From the NCBI RefSeq assembly GCF_004121055.1, contig NZ_PYAL01000001.1, forward strand, positions 806,001 through 870,000: a stretch of DNA of 64,000 nt. The letters run 5' to 3'. The translations under genes and the position numbers were made by a program. The notes under the pieces were generated by a model. That model ran no database searches. It worked only from the letters and a program-made list of their open reading frames with translations, and was not told the origin of the DNA. Positions 61,819 through 64,000 of the stretch are shown piece after piece (the first letter of the stretch is position 1; the number at the start of each line of letters is the position of its first letter). This DNA is from Achromobacter aloeverae. GTDB taxonomy: Bacteria; Pseudomonadota; Gammaproteobacteria; Burkholderiales; Burkholderiaceae_B.

Positions 61819-62787
61819 ATGAAGCGATTCCTCCCCGGCGCATTGCTGACGAGCGCTGCACTGACTTTCGCGCCCGCGGCGATCGCAGCCTTCCCGGAGA
61901 AACCGATCACATTGATCGTGCATTTCCCGGCCGGATCGTCCACCGACGTCATCGCCCGCACGCTCGCCGCCGAAGCGGGTCAGACACTGGGACAATCCAT
62001 CATCATCCAGAACAAGCCAGGCGCTGACGGCTCCATCGCCGCCAGCGAAGTGGCCCGCGCAAAGCCCGACGGCTATACGCTGCTGATCGCCACCAACAGC
62101 CCCATGTCGGGGGTGCCCGTCATGCGCAAGCGTCCTCCCTACGATCCGCTCAAGGATTTCACGCCCATTACCGATATCGGTCGGTACTCCTTCTTTCTCT
62201 ACGCCCGCGCCGACGAGCCGGGCGACACGCTGCAGGATTTCATCCAGCACATCAGGAAGCACCCCGGAAAGCTGAGCTATGGCTACGGTAACGTGACGGG
62301 CTTGCTCTCTTTCGCCTATGTGGCCAACGCCAGCAAGGTGGATATCCTCGGCGTTCCTTACAAGGGCGAACCGCCGATGATCAACGACATGCTTGGCGGC
62401 CAGGTGGATGCGGCAGTCGCGACCTCCGGAACAGGAATGCCGCAAGTCAGGGCCGGCAAGCTCAAGGCATTGGCCACGATATTGCCCGTTCGCAGCCCGA
62501 ATGCCCCGGGCGTGCCGACCATGGCGGAGGCCGGCCTCGACGGTTTCCCTATCGCACCATGGCTAGGGCTGTTCGGCCCGGCCGGCATGTCTGCGGACGT
62601 TGTCGACCGCGTCGACGCGGCTTTCAAGACGGCCATGGAGAAACCTGCCGTCAAGCAGGCCATGCTGGTGCAGGACTTCATATTCACACCGTCGACGCCG
62701 GGAGCGCTGCGCAAGCTCGTCACGGACCAGCTCGACAGCCACCGGATGCTGCTGCGCGCCACTGGGCTGGAAGGCAGCCAGGACTGA
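61819..62787 (+). CDS. Bug/TctC-family periplasmic solute receptor
   Basis: This 322-residue receptor has a signal peptide ending at AIAA and the family blocks FPEKPITLIVHFPAGSSTDV, NKPGADGSIAASEVARAKPD, GVPYKGEPPMINDMLGGQVD and PTMAEAGLDGFP. AGGAG lies six bases before the ATG at 61819. It heads the operon with the YciI-like and cycloisomerase genes and is controlled by the divergent LysR. It presumably binds an aromatic or unsaturated carboxylate. Confidence 0.92.
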   Translation: MKRFLPGALLTSAALTFAPAAIAAFPEKPITLIVHFPAGSSTDVIARTLAAEAGQTLGQSIIIQNKPGADGSIAASEVARAKPDGYTLLIATNSPMSGVPVMRKRPPYDPLKDFTPITDIGRYSFFLYARADEPGDTLQDFIQHIRKHPGKLSYGYGNVTGLLSFAYVANASKVDILGVPYKGEPPMINDMLGGQVDAAVATSGTGMPQVRAGKLKALATILPVRSPNAPGVPTMAEAGLDGFPIAPWLGLFGPAGMSADVVDRVDAAFKTAMEKPAVKQAMLVQDFIFTPSTPGALRKLVTDQLDSHRMLLRATGLEGSQD

Positions 62788-62800
62788 AGAGAGAAACCTC

Positions 62801-63109
62801 ATGACCTACTTCATTGAAACGTTCGATAAACCGGGGCACCAAGGCACTCGCCAGGCGCTGCGGCCTGCTCACCTCGCCTTTCTCGAATCCAACGCGCGGC
62901 GCCTGCTGGCCTGCGGAGCGAAGCTGCATGAGGACGGCAGCGACGTCGGAGGCGGCATTTATGTCATCACCGCCGCGACGCGGGAGGAAGCCCGGGACTT
63001 CATCGAGGCCGACCCGTTCTTCCAGGGCGACCTGTTTGCCGAAATCCGTATCACCCGCTGGCGCAAAGCCTATGTCGATGGGGTGTGCCATCTGCAGGAG
63101 GCCGCGTGA
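62801..63109 (+). CDS. YciI-like protein
   Basis: This 102-residue protein of the ferredoxin-like YciI fold has the conserved His and Asp pair in RPAHLAFLES and EADPFFQGDL. Members are small enzymes or accessory isomerases related to muconolactone isomerase. It lies between a Bug receptor and a muconate-cycloisomerase-like gene (13 bases and a GTGA overlap), so it may act on the lactone product; that is inference. Confidence 0.85.
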   Translation: MTYFIETFDKPGHQGTRQALRPAHLAFLESNARRLLACGAKLHEDGSDVGGGIYVITAATREEARDFIEADPFFQGDLFAEIRITRWRKAYVDGVCHLQEAA

Positions 63110-64000
63110 AGCTGCACAGCATAGAAACCGCGATCATCGACCTGCCGGTTGCCCGGCCGCACAAGCTCGCCATGGCGGTGATCGACCGGCATAGCCAGGT
63201 AATTGTGCGCATCCGTAGCGAGTGCGGCGTCGAGGGCCTGGGCGAGATAGCCATCATCCCCCACTACGGCGAAGAGGCCCCCGGGGCGATCAAATCCATG
63301 ATCGACGACTGCATCGCCCCCTACCTGATTGGGCATGACATCCGCCGGCTTGAATCTCTCGTGATGCTGATGGACCAGGTTATCAAGAACAACGCCTATG
63401 CCAAGGGCGGCATCGAGATGGCCTGTGTCGACGCGCTGGCCCGGTCCGTCGGCGTGCCCGCCTATCAATTGTTTGGCGGAAAAGTCCACGTCACTATCCC
63501 CTTGCTGTGGGTCCTTGGCAATGGCGTGATCGACAAGGATGTCGCCGAAGCCGAAGCCAAGCTGGCGGAGGGCCGCTACAAACTCTTCCTGGTCAAGATC
63601 GGCAAGGGCGACCCGCGCGAGAATGTCGAACGCGCCCTGGCCATCCGGGAGGCGCTGGGCGACAAGGCGCGGGTCAGGGTCGACATCAACCAGGGATGGG
63701 ACGAGCCAACGGCAAAATGGGGCATCGCCGAGCTCGAAGCCGGCGGCATAGAGATCATCGAGCAACCGCTGCCGGCCCATGATATCGATGGAATGAAGCG
63801 TCTGACCGAGCGATTTTCGATACCCATCATGGCCGACGAAGGCGTGATGACCGCGCAGGACGCGATGCGCATCGCGCACCATCATGCCGCCGACGCCTTC
63901 TCCGTGAAGGTGACCAAGCATGGAGGCTTGCTGCGTACGAAGCAGGTCGCCAACATTGCCCACGCCGCCGGCATACGCCTGTTCGGAGGCACGATGATAG
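63106..64000 (+). CDS. enolase-superfamily enzyme, muconate cycloisomerase/mandelate racemase-like (3' end outside window)
   Basis: The visible 298 residues begin with GTG (overlapping the previous stop) and show the muconate-lactonizing fold. Metal ligands are in RVDINQGW (Asp), EIIEQPLP (Glu) and IMADEGVM (Asp), and a second-side Lys is in SVKVTKHGG. The KxK motif reads LVKIG: its second Lys is present but the first is Leu. The enzyme probably cycloisomerises or epimerises a diacid. The reading frame is still open at the window end. The operon with a Bug receptor and YciI suggests aromatic-acid or lactone catabolism. Confidence 0.88.
   Translation, partial: MKLHSIETAIIDLPVARPHKLAMAVIDRHSQVIVRIRSECGVEGLGEIAIIPHYGEEAPGAIKSMIDDCIAPYLIGHDIRRLESLVMLMDQVIKNNAYAKGGIEMACVDALARSVGVPAYQLFGGKVHVTIPLLWVLGNGVIDKDVAEAEAKLAEGRYKLFLVKIGKGDPRENVERALAIREALGDKARVRVDINQGWDEPTAKWGIAELEAGGIEIIEQPLPAHDIDGMKRLTERFSIPIMADEGVMTAQDAMRIAHHHAADAFSVKVTKHGGLLRTKQVANIAHAAGIRLFGGTMI

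Overview
The window is a high-GC betaproteobacterial chromosome segment, most likely Bordetella or a close Alcaligenaceae relative. The evidence is the core gene order (thrS, infC, rpmI-rplT-pheS-pheT-ihfA-merR), three orphan Bug/TctC-type solute receptors, an incomplete regulatory PTS, and very GC-rich, Ala/Arg-rich coding throughout. Species assignment is inference.

Region 1 (1-14.4 kb) is accessory DNA. It holds IS3-family transposase remnants and a contact-dependent inhibition locus read right to left (cdiB, a 3352-residue cdiA, cdiI). The CdiA tip looks like an RNase Sa-type ribonuclease, and the immunity protein belongs to the barstar family. An unrecognised membrane protein follows. 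The region ends at a tRNA-Pro(GGG), a plausible island border.

Region 2 (14.4-36 kb) is core. On the minus strand it carries merR, ihfA, pheT, pheS, rplT, rpmI, comM, an aldonate dehydratase/RraA pair with a divergent GntR and palindromic operator, ubiK, a regulatory PTS (ptsI, ptsH, EIIA-Man type), gshB, infC and thrS. On the plus strand it carries glnK-amtB behind a sigma-54 promoter. infC starts with ATC and lies about 13.5 kb from rpmI. thrS is preceded by a short leader ORF with three consecutive Thr codons, followed by an intrinsic terminator: a candidate attenuator. Two unusual repeats are present: three 81-bp terminator-like units near 26.5 kb and an 8-bp-unit array near 29.4 kb.

Region 3 (36-43 kb) holds an RcsB-like response regulator, a receiver-domain scrap and an Hpt protein with no sensor kinase, which looks like the remains of a phosphorelay. 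An osmoprotectant-type ABC transporter (permease, receptor, permease, ATPase) and a secreted endonuclease I follow.

Region 4 (43-64 kb) is metabolic and accessory. It contains a GntR-regulated aconitase / Bug receptor / lactonase cluster, a LysR-linked Bug-leuC-leuD operon, and an Ldh2-family pseudogene. Next come a sulfonate-type ABC transporter with a TauD-like dioxygenase and a rhodanese, an MFS exporter with MarR, and an FMN hydroxyacid dehydrogenase. Last is a LysR-controlled Bug / YciI / muconate-cycloisomerase-like operon cut by the window end. Bug receptors probably capture carboxylates that the adjacent hydro-lyases, lactonase or enolase-superfamily enzyme then process.
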